Shown piece after piece: positions 6,015-6,035 of a stretch of 6,035 nt of DNA. Location of the stretch: NCBI GenBank assembly GCA_020630455.1, contig JAHDBK010000252.1, forward strand, positions 1 to 6,035, in the 5' to 3' direction. Within the stretch, counting starts at the first letter, position 1, and each line of letters opens with the position of its first letter. The notes under the pieces were generated by a model. The model had not been told where the DNA came from. It did not search any database and saw nothing but the letters and a program-made list of their open reading frames with translations. The translations under genes and the position numbers were made by a program. This DNA is from Saprospiraceae bacterium (GTDB taxonomy: Bacteria > Bacteroidota > Bacteroidia > Chitinophagales > Saprospiraceae).

Positions 6015-6035
6015 TGTCTTCATTTATTTAAATTT

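Overview
The window looks like chromosomal DNA from an AT-rich member of the Bacteroidota. Three things point there: a lysyl-tRNA synthetase and a short C4 zinc-finger DksA/TraR-like protein of the type common in that phylum, a small outer-membrane beta-barrel protein of the PorT-like kind, and a perfect TAnnTTTG -7 promoter element in front of lysS, with A-rich leaders and no strong Shine-Dalgarno sequences. I cannot place it below phylum level.

Layout from left to right. Positions 1-338 hold no large gene. They contain a GNRA-capped hairpin followed by a U-tract when read on the minus strand (probable terminator), a doubtful 33-residue hydrophobic ORF, and a very AT-rich stretch. A minus-strand beta-barrel outer-membrane protein (339-986) is divergent from a plus-strand two-TM protein with a bacterial PH-like domain (1118-1738). 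The intergenic region between them carries a perfect 13-bp inverted repeat built around two copies of the palindrome GTTATAAC. Two bases after the PH-like gene, a 14-codon ORF repeats that gene's N-terminal ILDDE motif and then stops inside the end of the next gene; it looks like the stump of a tandem paralogue.

A DksA/TraR-like zinc-finger gene (1774-2112) and a copper-type P1B ATPase (2149-4260) lie on the minus strand, ATPase first, 36 bp apart, and are probably co-transcribed. The ATPase has the full CopA motif set except that a membrane serine normally used to bind Cu+ is aspartate. Its 5' leader contains five copies of a 7-bp tandem repeat. The class II lysyl-tRNA synthetase gene lysS (4494-6014) is divergent from it and complete.

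Functionally this is mostly housekeeping: copper/metal export, a possible RNA-polymerase-binding regulator, and tRNA charging, next to a small, less conserved envelope pair. I see no phage, transposase, CRISPR array, tRNA or rRNA. There is no clear new multi-gene system. The points most worth following are the paired palindromes, the paralogue stump, the ATPase substitution and the heptamer repeat.
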